NCBI RefSeq assembly: GCF_014650755.1
Contig: NZ_BMVO01000026.1
Location: forward strand, 32,998-96,997
DNA from: Streptomyces chryseus
GTDB lineage: Bacteria; Actinomycetota; Actinomycetes; Streptomycetales; Streptomycetaceae
Length of the DNA: 64,000 nt
Reading direction: 5' to 3'
Part shown: in pieces, positions 7,780 through 17,886 of the stretch
How positions within the stretch are numbered: position 1 is the first letter of the stretch
How the letters are laid out: each line of letters starts with the position of its first letter
Made by a program: the position numbers and the translations under genes
The notes under the pieces: generated by a model
The model's input: the letters and a program-made list of their open reading frames with translations, nothing else
Databases searched by the model: none
Told to the model about the DNA's origin: nothing

Positions 7780-9545
7780 AGCGGCGGCTCCATCCGGGCG
7801 ATCGCGCGCAGGGCCCTCGGTGCCAGGCGCGAGAGGAGGCGGGCGCCGCGCGCCTCGGGCGTCACCGGTACGACCGCCTGGTTGCGTACGACGGCCTTCA
7901 GGACCGCGTCGGCGACCTTCTCCGGCGGGTAGTTGCGCAGCCCGTACAGGCGGGAGGACTTCCGCTGCCTGCGCTTCTCCTCGTCCGCCGAGACCCCGGC
8001 GAACCGCGCGGTCGAGGTGATGTTGGTGTTGACGAGTCCGGGGCAGATGGCACTGACCCCGATGCCCCGGCCGGCGAGCTCCGCCCGCAGGCACTCGCTC
8101 AGCATCAGCACCGCCGCCTTCGACGTGCTGTAGGCGGGCAGGGCCTTCGACGGCTGGTACGCGGCCGCCGACGCGGTGTTGACGATGTGGCCGCCCTGGC
8201 CGCGGTCGGCCATCTGCTTCCCGAAGAGGCGGCAGCCGTGGATGACGCCCCACAGATTCACGTCCAGGACCTTCTTCCAGTCCTCGGGCGTGGTGTCGAG
8301 GAAGGACCCCGAGATGCCGACGCCGGCGTTGTTGACCAGCACGTCGACGACGCCGTACTCGGCTGCGACCTTTTCGGCGAGCTTCTCCATGGCCTGCTCG
8401 TCGCTGACGTCGACCGTCTCCGCCCAGGCGTCCGGCGCCCCGATCAGCCGCGCCATCTCCGCCGTACGGGCCGCGCCCTCCGCGTCCCGGTCCACCGCCA
8501 CGATCCGCGCCCCCGCCTCGGCGAACGCGTAGGCGGTGGCCCGCCCGATGCCGCTGGCCGCCCCCGTCACCAGGACCAGCTGCCCGCCGAACCGGTCGGC
8601 GTACGGACCGCTCGCCGCCGTGTCCCGGGGCGCGACTCCGGCCGCGGTGTCCTCGGTGGCCGTGACGAACTCCCCGATCCACGCGGCCAGCTGGTCGGGC
8701 CTGGTGCGCGGCACCCAGTGCTTGGCGGGCAGCGAGCGCCGCACGAGCTGCGGCGCCCACTGCTCCAGGTCGTCGTAGAGCCGCTCCGAGAGGAACGCGT
8801 CGCCGGTGGGTGTGATCAGCTGCACGGGCGCATGGGCGTACGCGTCGGCGCGCGGCCTGCGCAGCCGGGCGCGGACGTTGTCCCGGTAGAGCCAGGCGCC
8901 GCGGGCCGCGTCCTGCGGCAGCGACGCCGTCGGGTAGTCACCGGCCGGCACCTTCTCCACCCGCTGGAGGATCTTCGGCCACTGCCTGCCGAGGGGCCCG
9001 CGCCAGGCCAGCTCCGGCAGGACCGGGGTGTGCAGCAGGTAGACGTACCAGGACTTGGCGCCCTGCCCGAGGAGCTGGGCGGCCCGGCGGGGGGTCGGCC
9101 GGGCCATCCGCTTCTTGATCCAGTGCCCGAAGTGGTCGAGGGAGGGGCCGGACATCGAGGTGAAGGAGGCGATCCTGCCCTCGGTGCGCTCGACCGTCAC
9201 GAACTCCCAGGCCTGCACGGACCCCCAGTCGTGCCCGACGAGGTGCACCGGCTTGTCCGGGCTCACCGCGTCCGCGACGGCGAGGAAGTCGTCCGTCAGC
9301 TTCTCCAGGGTGAAGCCGCCGCGCAGCGGCCGGGGTGCCGTGGACCTGCCGTGGCCGCGTACGTCGTACAGCACCACGTGGAAGTGCGCGGCGAGCCGGG
9401 ACGCGACCTCGGCCCACACCTCCTTGCTGTCCGGGTAGCCGTGCACCAGAAGGACGGTCGGCCGCGCCGGGTCGCCCAGTTCGGCGACGCACAGCTCGAC
9501 TCCGCCGGTACGCACCCACCGCTCGGTGGCCTGCTCGATACTCAC
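7776..9545 (-). CDS. EphD-like alpha/beta hydrolase-SDR fusion protein
   Basis: The 589-residue protein has two enzyme domains. Residues ~1-290 are an alpha/beta hydrolase (oxyanion region LVHGYPDSKEVW, nucleophile region GHDWGS, the epoxide-hydrolase form of GxDxG). Residues ~310-589 are a short-chain dehydrogenase with NAD(P) site TGAASGIGRATA, NNAGVG, and catalytic Ser with YSTSK. This domain order and length match mycobacterial EphD, reported to act in mycolic acid metabolism. Streptomyces does not make mycolates, so the substrate must differ. The GTG start at 9545 overlaps the M24 stop by four bases. Confidence 0.88.
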   Translation of the reverse strand: MSIEQATERWVRTGGVELCVAELGDPARPTVLLVHGYPDSKEVWAEVASRLAAHFHVVLYDVRGHGRSTAPRPLRGGFTLEKLTDDFLAVADAVSPDKPVHLVGHDWGSVQAWEFVTVERTEGRIASFTSMSGPSLDHFGHWIKKRMARPTPRRAAQLLGQGAKSWYVYLLHTPVLPELAWRGPLGRQWPKILQRVEKVPAGDYPTASLPQDAARGAWLYRDNVRARLRRPRADAYAHAPVQLITPTGDAFLSERLYDDLEQWAPQLVRRSLPAKHWVPRTRPDQLAAWIGEFVTATEDTAAGVAPRDTAASGPYADRFGGQLVLVTGAASGIGRATAYAFAEAGARIVAVDRDAEGAARTAEMARLIGAPDAWAETVDVSDEQAMEKLAEKVAAEYGVVDVLVNNAGVGISGSFLDTTPEDWKKVLDVNLWGVIHGCRLFGKQMADRGQGGHIVNTASAAAYQPSKALPAYSTSKAAVLMLSECLRAELAGRGIGVSAICPGLVNTNITSTARFAGVSADEEKRRQRKSSRLYGLRNYPPEKVADAVLKAVVRNQAVVPVTPEARGARLLSRLAPRALRAIARMEPPL

Positions 9546-10411
9546 GCCGACTTCTCCTCTGCCCAGCGCCGCACGTGCGGCAGATCGTCGTCGAGCCAGA
9601 ACGCGCTCTGCTCGGGGTCCTTGGAGTCCGTCACCACCAGGATCTCCTCGAACTTCGCGCCCGTGCCCCGGAATCCGAGGTGCGGTTCGACCGCCCACAG
9701 GCCCGGCCGCGGTGGATGGTCGGAGAAGGTGTACGGGCTCCACAGCGGCGACCAGCCGTCGCGGTGTCCGTGCAGCGCGTCGCTCGCCAGCCCTTTCAGC
9801 GCCTGCGTCCCGAACCCGAAGAGACGCGGCGACCAGCGCCGCTCCTTCACCCGGCCGACCTTGTGGGCGATGACGCCGAAGGGGTACGCGCGGTGCCGGT
9901 TGGCGTATCCCTGGCGGGTCATGAGCCGCTCGACGTCCTCGTAGATCTCCCGCAGCGGCCGCCGCTCGCGCACCTCGCGCAGGATCAGCTCGCGGTGCGG
10001 TTCGAGGTCGGCGAGGAGCTTGTCGTGCACGGGGTTGAGGCCGAGGCATCCCGAGTAGCCGACGTCGGCCGTGAAGCCCTGGTGCACCGGGGCCATGTCG
10101 AGGATGAACGGCATTCCCGCCTCCAGCCGCCGGTTGGTGGGGAAGAACTGCAGCGGCACTCGGAAGCCGACGAACGCCGTACGGTCCCCGAACCAGGCGA
10201 AGGGCAGGTGGAACCAGTCGGCGACCCCCCGCTCCCGCAGCCACTCGCGCTGCATCCGCGCCGCCTCTCGCTCCGTCACCCCCGGCTTGAGCTGGGCCGC
10301 GACGGCTTCCGCACAGGCATAGGCGAGGCGCTGCACCTCCCGGAACCCCCGCAACCGCGTGGTGAGTTCGCCCTGCGACGCGGAGACTGCTGAGACTGCT
10401 GCTGAGGCCAT
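9542..10411 (-). CDS. M24 family metallopeptidase (Xaa-Pro aminopeptidase-like)
   Basis: This 289-residue pita-bread fold protein lacks the usual N-terminal creatinase domain. Candidate metal ligands are FILDMAPVHQGFTADVGY (two Asp), HRAYPFGVIAHKVG (His) and AVEPHLGF plus FEEILVV (Glu residues). The set suggests a dinuclear metal centre. Family members cleave N-terminal residues or act on non-peptide substrates such as creatine. It is first in the three-gene operon, and its ATG is preceded by a 228-bp divergent promoter region shared with the ABC operon. Confidence 0.83.
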   Translation of the reverse strand: MASAAVSAVSASQGELTTRLRGFREVQRLAYACAEAVAAQLKPGVTEREAARMQREWLRERGVADWFHLPFAWFGDRTAFVGFRVPLQFFPTNRRLEAGMPFILDMAPVHQGFTADVGYSGCLGLNPVHDKLLADLEPHRELILREVRERRPLREIYEDVERLMTRQGYANRHRAYPFGVIAHKVGRVKERRWSPRLFGFGTQALKGLASDALHGHRDGWSPLWSPYTFSDHPPRPGLWAVEPHLGFRGTGAKFEEILVVTDSKDPEQSAFWLDDDLPHVRRWAEEKSA

Positions 10412-10450
10412 GCCACCTGTCCGTCCCGTGTTGCGGTACGCGGTCGTAAC

Positions 10451-10473
10451 TTGACACTGATGAATGTGACAAT
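10451..10473. promoter_or_regulatory. Imperfect inverted repeat in the divergent M24/ABC promoter region
   Basis: TTGACAC (10451-10457) and GTGACAA (10466-10472) form arms with one mismatch around an 8-bp AT-richer spacer. They lie 40 bp upstream of the M24 start. A regulator site is possible, and the left arm could also serve as a -35 element. Confidence 0.3.
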
Positions 10474-10639
10474 GCCCGGCGGCGACGTCAAGAGGTCTGC
10501 GTTACCTGTGGAAACACGGGCGGGGAAAACGGGCCGGCGGGAGCGGTGTGCCCCTACGGGCCCGTACGCCTTGAGTCGGACACCGATCCAGCCGCCTGGT
10601 CTGACGCGGCCTGTGTTCCGCGCCACTACCTTCGAGAAC

Positions 10640-11710
10640 GTGACTGTGATCGCGACCGAAAGCCTGAGCAAGCGGTTCCCGAGGGTGACCGCTCTTGACC
10701 GGCTCTCGTTGGACATCGGACCCGGTGTGACCGGCCTGGTGGGCGCCAACGGAGCCGGCAAGTCCACCTTGATCAAGATCCTGCTGGGTCTGTCCCCCGC
10801 CACGGAGGGCACGGCCGCCGTGCTCGGCCTGGACGTCGCCACCAGCGGCGGGGCCATCCGCGAGCAGGTCGGCTACATGCCCGAACACGACGCGCTGCCA
10901 CCGGACGTCTCGGCCACCGAGTTCGTCGTCCACATGGCACGCATGTCGGGGCTCCCGCCGACCGCCGCCCGTGAACGCACCGCCGACACCCTGCGCCACG
11001 TCGGCCTGTACGAGGAGCGCTACCGCCCCATCGGCGGCTACTCGACCGGCATGAAGCAGCGCGTGAAGCTGGCCCAGGCCCTGGTCCACGACCCGAAGCT
11101 GGTCCTCCTCGACGAGCCGACCAACGGCCTCGACCCTGTCGGCCGCGACGAGATGCTCGGCCTCATCCGCCGCGTCTTCACCGACTTCGGCATCTCGGTG
11201 CTGGTCACCTCGCACCTTCTCGGCGAGCTGGAACGCACCTGCGACCACGTCGTCGTGATCGACGGCGGCAAGCTGCTGCGGTCCAGCTCCACCAGTGACT
11301 TCACCCAGACCACCGCCACCCTCGCCGTCGAGGTGACGGACAGCGACACCCACCCCGACGGCACCCGCGCCGTACGCGAGGCCCTGACCGCCGCCGGAGC
11401 GAAGCTCCACGCGCGCGTGGAGGACGGTCTGCCCGGAGCGGGCCACATCCTGCTCGTCGAAGCGACCGGCGAGGAGACGTACGACCTGGTGCGCGACACC
11501 GTCGCCGACCTCGGGATCGGGCTCGTGCGGATGGAACAGCGCCGCCACCACATCGCGGAGGTCTTCCGCACGGCCGACGCGGACGCCGAAGCCGCTGCCG
11601 CTGGGGAAGCCGCTGCCGAAGCCGCCCGTGAGCCCGCCGCCGTACAGCCCGTACAGCACGCCGTACAACACGCCGTGCAGCAGAAGGGAGGCGGCCGCGA
11701 TGCCGGCTGA
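10640..11710 (+). CDS. ABC transporter ATP-binding protein
   Basis: The ABC ATPase of ~356 residues has Walker A GANGAGKST, signature YSTGMKQRVKLAQAL and Walker B LVLLDEP followed by the H-loop TSHLLGELE. A ~130-residue C-terminal extension ends in an Ala/Glu-rich tail. The start is taken at GTG 10640; the coding frame extends further upstream, but that stretch is unlike the family. It is the first of four genes encoding two ATPase/permease pairs for an ABC-2 type transporter, probably of the drug or lipid export class. The substrate is unknown. Confidence 0.88.
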   Translation: MTVIATESLSKRFPRVTALDRLSLDIGPGVTGLVGANGAGKSTLIKILLGLSPATEGTAAVLGLDVATSGGAIREQVGYMPEHDALPPDVSATEFVVHMARMSGLPPTAARERTADTLRHVGLYEERYRPIGGYSTGMKQRVKLAQALVHDPKLVLLDEPTNGLDPVGRDEMLGLIRRVFTDFGISVLVTSHLLGELERTCDHVVVIDGGKLLRSSSTSDFTQTTATLAVEVTDSDTHPDGTRAVREALTAAGAKLHARVEDGLPGAGHILLVEATGEETYDLVRDTVADLGIGLVRMEQRRHHIAEVFRTADADAEAAAAGEAAAEAAREPAAVQPVQHAVQHAVQQKGGGRDAG

Positions 11711-12604
11711 GCTCACGACACCGCAGGGCACCGACCCGACCCGTATCCACAACATCGGCTACCGGTCGTACGACGGCCCCCGCCTCGGCCGGTCCTACGC
11801 CCGCCGCTCGCTCTTCTCGCAGTCCCTGCGCGGGGCCTACGGACTGGGCCGCAGCGCCAAGTCCAAGGTCCTGCCGATGATCCTCTTCGCGGTGATGTGC
11901 CTCGTCGCGGCCATCATCGTCGCGGTCGCGGTGGCCGGGCCCGGCATGACCGACCTGCCGGTGAAGTACACGCGGTACGCCATCGTCATGCAGGCGGTCA
12001 TCGGCCTGTACCTGGCCTCCCAGGCCCCGCAGTCCGTCTCGCGCGACCTGCGCTTCAAGACCGTCCCGCTGTACTTCTCCCGCCCCATCGAGCGCGTCGA
12101 CTACGTCCTCGCCAAGTACGCGGCGATGGCCTCGGCCCTCTTCGTCCTCACGGCGACCCCGCTGGTGATCCTGTACGCCGGCGCGCTGCTCGCCGAATTC
12201 GACTTCGCGGACCAGACGAAGGCGTTCGCACAGGGGCTGGTGTCCGTGGCACTGCTGTCCGTCCTCTTCGCCGGCGTCGGCCTGGTGATGGCCGCCCTCA
12301 CCCCGCGCCGCGGCTTCGGCGTGGCCGCCGTCATCGCCGTACTGACCATCTCGTACGGCGCGGTGTCCACGGTCCAGGTGATCGCCTGGGAGCAGGGCTC
12401 CACCGGGGCGGTCGAGTGGCTCGGCCTGTTCTCCCCCCTGACGCTCATCGACGGCGTACAGACCGCCTTCCTCGGCGCCACCTCCGCCTTCCCCGGAGGG
12501 GAAGGCCCCTCGGCCGGCAGTGGCGTGGTCTACCTGCTCGCCGTCCTCGCGCTCATCGTCGGCTCGTACGCCGTGCTGATGCGCCGCTACCGAAAGGTCG
12601 GGCT

Positions 12605-12608
<4 letters not shown>
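11700..12608 (+). CDS. ABC-2 type transporter permease
   Basis: The 302-residue membrane protein has about six transmembrane segments, including MILFAVMCLVAAIIVAVAVA, and it partners the ATPase just upstream. The ATG at 11700 overlaps that gene's end by 11 bases. The cytoplasmic N-terminus (~60 residues) contains the IHNIGYRSYDGPRLG segment typical of Streptomyces ABC-2 permeases. It overlaps the next ATPase gene by four bases. Confidence 0.87.
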
Positions 12609-13516
<908 letters not shown>

Positions 13517-13531
13517 AAGGAGCTTGCAGCG

Positions 13532-14254
13532 ATGATCTACGAACCCACAGTCGCCCGGCTCACCTACCGGGCCCTCCTCGGCCGCCGCAGGGCCGCCATC
13601 CTCTTCGTCCTGCCGGCCCTGCTGATCGCCATCTCGGCGGCGGTACGGCTGCTCACGGGCGCGGACGACCAGATCGCGTCCGACGTCCTGGGCGGTTTCG
13701 CGATCGCCACGATGGTCCCGCTGATCGGCGTGATCGCGGGCACCGGCGCGATCGGACCGGAGATCGACGACGGCTCGATCGTCTACCTGCTCGCCAAGCC
13801 GGTGAAGCGGTCCACGATCATCTTCACCAAGCTGATCGTCGCGATCGCGGTGACGATGGCCTTCTCCGCGATCCCCACCTTCGTCGCGGGTCTGATCCTC
13901 AACGGCAACGGCGGGCAGATCGCCATCGCGTACACGGTCGCGGCGCTGGTCGCCTCGATCGCGTACAGCGCGATCTTCCTCCTGCTCGGTACGGTCAGCC
14001 GCCACGCGGTGGTCTTCGGCCTCGTCTACGCGCTGGTGTGGGAGACGCTGTTCGGCAGCCTCGTCCCGGGTGCGCGCACGCTCAGCGTCCAGCAGTGGGC
14101 GCTGTCCCTGGCCGAACGCATCGGCGAGAACGGCACCATCACCTCGGACGTCGCCCTGCCCACGGCGACGATCCTGCTGGCGCTGGTGACGGTCGCGGCG
14201 ACCTGGTACGCGGGCCAGAAGCTCCGCACGCTCAAGCTCGCGGGCGAGGAGTAA
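13532..14254 (+). CDS. ABC-2 type transporter permease (second pair)
   Basis: The 240-residue protein has about six hydrophobic spans, for example AAILFVLPALLIAISAAVRL and ATMVPLIGVIAGTGAIG. The motif PEIDDGSIVYLLAKPVKR between spans is typical of ABC-2 permeases. AAAGGAGCTTG gives a good ribosome site. This is the last gene of the four-gene unit, and a strong hairpin at 14281-14311 follows it. Confidence 0.87.
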   Translation: MIYEPTVARLTYRALLGRRRAAILFVLPALLIAISAAVRLLTGADDQIASDVLGGFAIATMVPLIGVIAGTGAIGPEIDDGSIVYLLAKPVKRSTIIFTKLIVAIAVTMAFSAIPTFVAGLILNGNGGQIAIAYTVAALVASIAYSAIFLLLGTVSRHAVVFGLVYALVWETLFGSLVPGARTLSVQQWALSLAERIGENGTITSDVALPTATILLALVTVAATWYAGQKLRTLKLAGEE

Positions 14255-14280
14255 CCCCGACAAGCGGAATCCTGCAGTCC

Positions 14281-14311
14281 GTCAACCCCCGCCCCATGGG
14301 CGGGGGTTGAC
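14281..14311 (+). terminator. Perfect 14-bp hairpin ending the ABC transporter operon
   Basis: GTCAACCCCCGCCC (14281-14294) and GGGCGGGGGTTGAC (14298-14311) pair perfectly around a CAT loop, 26 bp after the permease stop. No long T-tract follows, as is usual for actinobacterial intrinsic terminators. Confidence 0.8.
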
Positions 14312-14530
14312 GCGTTTCCGCGTGACTGTACGTTTATCGGCTCGTTGTTCCCTCTGCGTGGAGGCAACTGGAATCTGATACGTCGAGCGTTCGTGAATTC
14401 GGGGATTGCCGGTGCCGGAACGGATCCGGGCCGGTCACCAGAGTGAGTAGCCACCTTGAGCGTCCTCCGCCCCCAAGAGCCCGGGGACAGGGCTGTCCAT
14501 CACCGGCTTTCACGAACGGAAGGCATCCTC

Positions 14531-15256
14531 ATGCCCTCAGAAGTCACCCTGCTCGAATCGCGCACCCTGCGCGACGAGCATCTGGTGCGCCTCGACGTCC
14601 TGGACAAGGTCAAGGCGCTTGTCATGCTCCCCGACGGAATTCACATGCGCACAGAGGACGTGGCCCGGTACTTCGAAGTATCCACAGTCACCCTGCGGAG
14701 GCTCACAGACCGGCACCACGGGGAGTTCACCGAGAACGGCATGCGCACCCTCCGGGGTGCTGACCTGCGGTCCTTCCATAGCGACATGATGTCGCTATGG
14801 GGAACCCAGGGGGCGGAAAGTTATCCACAGGCGGCTACCCAGCTGCGGCTCTTCACCCGCCGCACCGTCCTCAACGTAGCGATGCTTCTTCGCGACAGCG
14901 ACATCGCGCGATGCGTCCGTACGTACCTCCTCGACGCCGAGGAGAACGGCTGGCGCGCGGGTTACGCCTCGCTCGACCGGCGTGTCACCAAGGTGGAGAC
15001 CCACCTCGACACGGTGGGGCGCGCGCTCCAGGAGCTGGGCCCCGTCATCAACGGGATCTCGGTACGGCTGGACCGGCTCGACCGGCGCCTCGACGCCACG
15101 AACCAGGTGGTCGGCGCCCTGAGCAACCGGCTCTGCGACCTCTCCGACCACATGCGGCGCATGGAGGACCGCATCGACCGCAGGCTGGACGACGTCTCCC
15201 ACCGGCTGAGCGCCCTGGAGCGGGGTCAGGGCGGCAGGAGGCGCAAGCGCCGCTGA
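14531..15256 (+). CDS. Putative DNA-binding protein with C-terminal coiled coil, phage-antirepressor-like
   Basis: I do not recognise this 241-residue protein by name. Residues ~25-60 look like a winged HTH (DGIHMRTEDVARYFEVSTVT). Residues ~105-140 contain LFTRRTVLNVAMLLRDSDIA then VRTYLLDAEE, a pattern reminiscent of the ORF6N/BRO type domains of phage antirepressors. Residues ~160-235 form heptads rich in Leu/Arg/Asp (LDRLDRRLDATNQ), a likely coiled coil. The tail is basic (RRRKRR). The ATG at 14531 has GGAAGG upstream. A perfect DnaA box TTATCCACA lies within the coding sequence at 14821-14829. A transcription regulator is plausible but unproven. Confidence 0.7.
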   Translation: MPSEVTLLESRTLRDEHLVRLDVLDKVKALVMLPDGIHMRTEDVARYFEVSTVTLRRLTDRHHGEFTENGMRTLRGADLRSFHSDMMSLWGTQGAESYPQAATQLRLFTRRTVLNVAMLLRDSDIARCVRTYLLDAEENGWRAGYASLDRRVTKVETHLDTVGRALQELGPVINGISVRLDRLDRRLDATNQVVGALSNRLCDLSDHMRRMEDRIDRRLDDVSHRLSALERGQGGRRRKRR

Positions 15257-15278
15257 GGACCGGCCGCCGCCGGGGAAC

Positions 15279-15638
15279 TCAGGCCAGCAGCAGGCGCCGC
15301 AGTACGGCGGTGTGGCTGTGGTCCGGGTCCTTGGCGGCGGTCAGCAGCGTGACCCGGCCGGCCTCGGTGAGCGTACGGACACCGTCCAGGGCCGCTGCCG
15401 CCTGCGGCGCCGCGAGCTCGGACTCGTACCGGCGGGCGAACTCCTCGAAGTCGCCGGACGAGGCGTGGTACCAGCGGCGCAGTTCCGTCGACGGGGTGAG
15501 GTCCTTCGGCCACGCGTCGACCCGCGCCGCCTCCTTGCTCAGGCCGCGCGGCCACAGGCGGTCCACCAGGACGCGCGTACCGTCGTCGGCCGACGGCGGC
15601 TCGTACACCCTGCGCACCCGTACATCGGATCCGGTCAC
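15279..15638 (-). CDS. DUF488 family protein
   Basis: This is a 119-residue DUF488 protein with the family signature VLVDRLWPRGLSK and RRWYHASSGDFEEFARRYESEL. The biochemical role of the family is unknown; its members are small cytoplasmic proteins. The start is a GTG at 15638. It follows the MFS gene on the same strand, 13 bp downstream of that stop, so the two may be co-transcribed. Confidence 0.85.
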   Translation of the reverse strand: MTGSDVRVRRVYEPPSADDGTRVLVDRLWPRGLSKEAARVDAWPKDLTPSTELRRWYHASSGDFEEFARRYESELAAPQAAAALDGVRTLTEAGRVTLLTAAKDPDHSHTAVLRRLLLA

Positions 15639-15651
15639 GAGGACCAGCCTG

Positions 15652-16917
15652 CTACACCTTCCGGTCGCGCGCCGCGAACAGACCCACCACCAGGGCCGCC
15701 GCGCACACCCCCAGCATCAGGGCGATCGGCACGGTCCAGCTTCCGGTGGCCTCGTACACCGCGCCCGCCGCCAGCGGGCCCGCCGCGGCCAGCAGGTAGC
15801 CCACCGTCTGCGCCATCCCGGACAGCCGGGCCGCCGTCACCGCGTCGCCCGAGCGCAGCACGATCAGCGTCAGCGCCAGGCCGACCGCACCGCCCTGGCC
15901 GACGCCGAGGACCGCGGACCAGAGCCACGCGCCGGACACCGGGGCGGCCATCAGCCCGGCGTAACCGGCCGCGACCATCGTCGTGACCAGCACGATCAGC
16001 GGGCGCTGGCTGCGCATGCGTCCCGCGAGCAGCGGCACGACGAAGGCGCCGGCGACCTGGACGAGGTTGTTGAAGGCGAAGACCACACCGGCCGTGGAGC
16101 GGCTCATTCCGTGGTCCGTGAAGATCGTCGGCATCCAGGCGATCAGGACGTACGACCAGAGCGACTGGAGCCCCATGAAGAGCGTCACCTGCCACGCCAG
16201 CGCCGACCGCCACACCCTTCGGCTCTCGCCGCCGCGCGGCGAGGCGGCCCGCACCTCATGGCCCGTACGGCCCCGGGCGATCAGCACCTGCGGCAGCCAC
16301 GCGAGGGCCGCCACCACGGCGAGCAGCGACCAGAACGCCAGCGACGCCTCCCAGCTGTCCCCGAACGCCTTCTCCAGCGGCACCGAGGCCGCCGCCGCGA
16401 CCGTCGCGCCCGCGATCATCGCGCCGGTGTAGACCGACGTCATCGACGCGGCCCTGCCCGGGAAGTCGCGCTTGATCAGCCCCGGCATGAGGACGTTGAG
16501 CAGGGCGATCGCCAGCCCGATCAGCAGGCTGCCGCCGTACAGCGCCGGCACGGCCGGCAGTACCCGCACCACGATGCCCGCACCCAGCAGCAACAACGCG
16601 CACAGCAGCACCACTTCGGTCCCGAACCGCCGCCCCAGCCACGGCGCCACCATCGCGCCCACACCGAGGAACAGCACCGGCACGGACGTCACCAGGCTGG
16701 TCGCCGTCGACGACAGCCCGAACGTCTCGCGGATCTCGCTCACCAGCGGCGACGCACTCGCCAGCGCCGCCCGCATGTTGACGGACGCGAGCACGATCCC
16801 GATCAGCAGCACCACCGGACGCGCGAGCAACGCCCTTCTCGCGGCGGCCCCCTGAGGCGACAGCCGTACGTCGGCCTCGGCGTCCAGGAGCAGTTGATCG
16901 GAATCCGGGCGTGACAA
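15652..16917 (-). CDS. MFS transporter, CynX/NimT-like
   Basis: The 421-residue protein has twelve predicted transmembrane spans in two halves (for example VVLLIGIVLASVNMRAALAS, then GAMVAPWLGRRFG as the conserved loop 2-3). MRAALAS and the overall shape resemble CynX/NimT/YycB-type exporters for cyanate, nitroimidazoles or small amides. A TTG start at 16917 is preferred because AAAGG lies eight bases upstream. The FadR-like regulator gene ends 77 bp upstream on the same strand, so that regulator probably controls this gene. Confidence 0.85.
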   Translation of the reverse strand: MSRPDSDQLLLDAEADVRLSPQGAAARRALLARPVVLLIGIVLASVNMRAALASASPLVSEIRETFGLSSTATSLVTSVPVLFLGVGAMVAPWLGRRFGTEVVLLCALLLLGAGIVVRVLPAVPALYGGSLLIGLAIALLNVLMPGLIKRDFPGRAASMTSVYTGAMIAGATVAAAASVPLEKAFGDSWEASLAFWSLLAVVAALAWLPQVLIARGRTGHEVRAASPRGGESRRVWRSALAWQVTLFMGLQSLWSYVLIAWMPTIFTDHGMSRSTAGVVFAFNNLVQVAGAFVVPLLAGRMRSQRPLIVLVTTMVAAGYAGLMAAPVSGAWLWSAVLGVGQGGAVGLALTLIVLRSGDAVTAARLSGMAQTVGYLLAAAGPLAAGAVYEATGSWTVPIALMLGVCAAALVVGLFAARDRKV

Positions 16918-16994
16918 GACGAGCGCCTTTCGAGGGGATGCAAGAGACGAGGGGATGCAAGAGACAAGGGACAAGAGAGGGAAGAGGCGCGAGG

Positions 16995-17669
16995 TCAGCG
17001 GGTGATCAGGGACGTCACCACGTCGATCGGCGCCTGGAGCACGGCCCGCGCGGCTTGTTCGGCCGCCGCCGGATCGCCGGCCTCGATCGCGTCGACCAGC
17101 GCCCCGTGCGCGGCCAGGTCGATCGGCGGCATCTCGTGGTCGCCGAGCGAGGTGACCAGCGTTTCGTGGACCTGGGCGGAGAAGAAGCGGTAGACCTCGG
17201 TGAACGCCGCGTTGTGCGTCGCCTCGACCACGCCGAGGTGGAAGGCGAGGTCCGCGTCCGCGGCCCGGTCGCCCTGCTCGTGCAGCTCGGCGAGGACCCG
17301 GCGCAGCGTGCGCAGGTCGGCCTCGTCGCGTCGTACGGCCGCCAGCCTCGCCGCCTCCGCCTCCAGCGCGACCCGCAGCTCCAGTACGTCGAGTACGTTC
17401 GCGTGCCGCATCCCGCGCAGTACCGCCGCGGGGTCGGCGGCCGAGCGGACGAACGTGCCGTTGCCCTGGCGCGAGGCGAGCAGCCCCGCGTGCACCAGCA
17501 CGCGCACCGCCTCGCGCACCGTGTTGCGGCCGACGCCGAGCTGCTCGGCGAGGTCGTGCTCGGTGGGGATCCGGTCGCCGACGGCCCACTCGCCCCCGGC
17601 CAGCTGCGCCCGCAACTGTTCCACGACGGTGTCCACCAGGGACTGCCGTCCCGCCGCCCGCAGCACCAT
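16995..17669 (-). CDS. GntR family regulator, FadR subfamily
   Basis: The 224-residue protein has an N-terminal winged HTH (PTEHDLAEQLGVGRNTVREA, then GLLASRQGNGTFV) and a C-terminal all-helical FCD ligand domain with the metal-ligand pattern DLAFHLGVVEATHN then HGALVDAIEAGD. FadR-type proteins respond to organic acids. It is immediately upstream of and co-directional with the MFS exporter gene, which is its likely target. Inverted repeats just upstream of its start are candidate operators. Confidence 0.9.
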   Translation of the reverse strand: MVLRAAGRQSLVDTVVEQLRAQLAGGEWAVGDRIPTEHDLAEQLGVGRNTVREAVRVLVHAGLLASRQGNGTFVRSAADPAAVLRGMRHANVLDVLELRVALEAEAARLAAVRRDEADLRTLRRVLAELHEQGDRAADADLAFHLGVVEATHNAAFTEVYRFFSAQVHETLVTSLGDHEMPPIDLAAHGALVDAIEAGDPAAAEQAARAVLQAPIDVVTSLITR

Positions 17670-17692
17670 GCCCGCCTCCGCTTCCGTCCAGA

Positions 17693-17745
17693 CAACCGGG
17701 GTTATTCGCCCGGTTGCCCAGTCATCCTACAACTCATTAAATGAG
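17693..17745. promoter_or_regulatory. Candidate FadR-type operators upstream of the GntR gene
   Basis: CAACCGGG (17693-17700) and CCCGGTTG (17709-17716) form a perfect inverted repeat with an 8-bp spacer. CTCATT-A-AATGAG (17733-17745) is a second perfect palindrome in an AT-rich stretch. Both lie 24-76 bp upstream of the regulator's start, which fits autoregulation. Confidence 0.45.
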
Positions 17746-17886
17746 ATGACGCCGCCCGGAGGACCCGGCACACTGGGTGACGCACCACTCACGGGGGAGG
17801 AGTGTTGGCCGGTGACAAGCCGACCCGGCCAACACTCGCCACCCGTACCGCGGCGTCGGCGCGCTTGCGGAGCCGCGGAAGGCGAC

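Noticed and set aside
8187..9944. Plus-strand 585-codon frame opposite the EphD fusion
   Set aside because: No domain is visible; the reverse strand carries SDR and hydrolase motifs.
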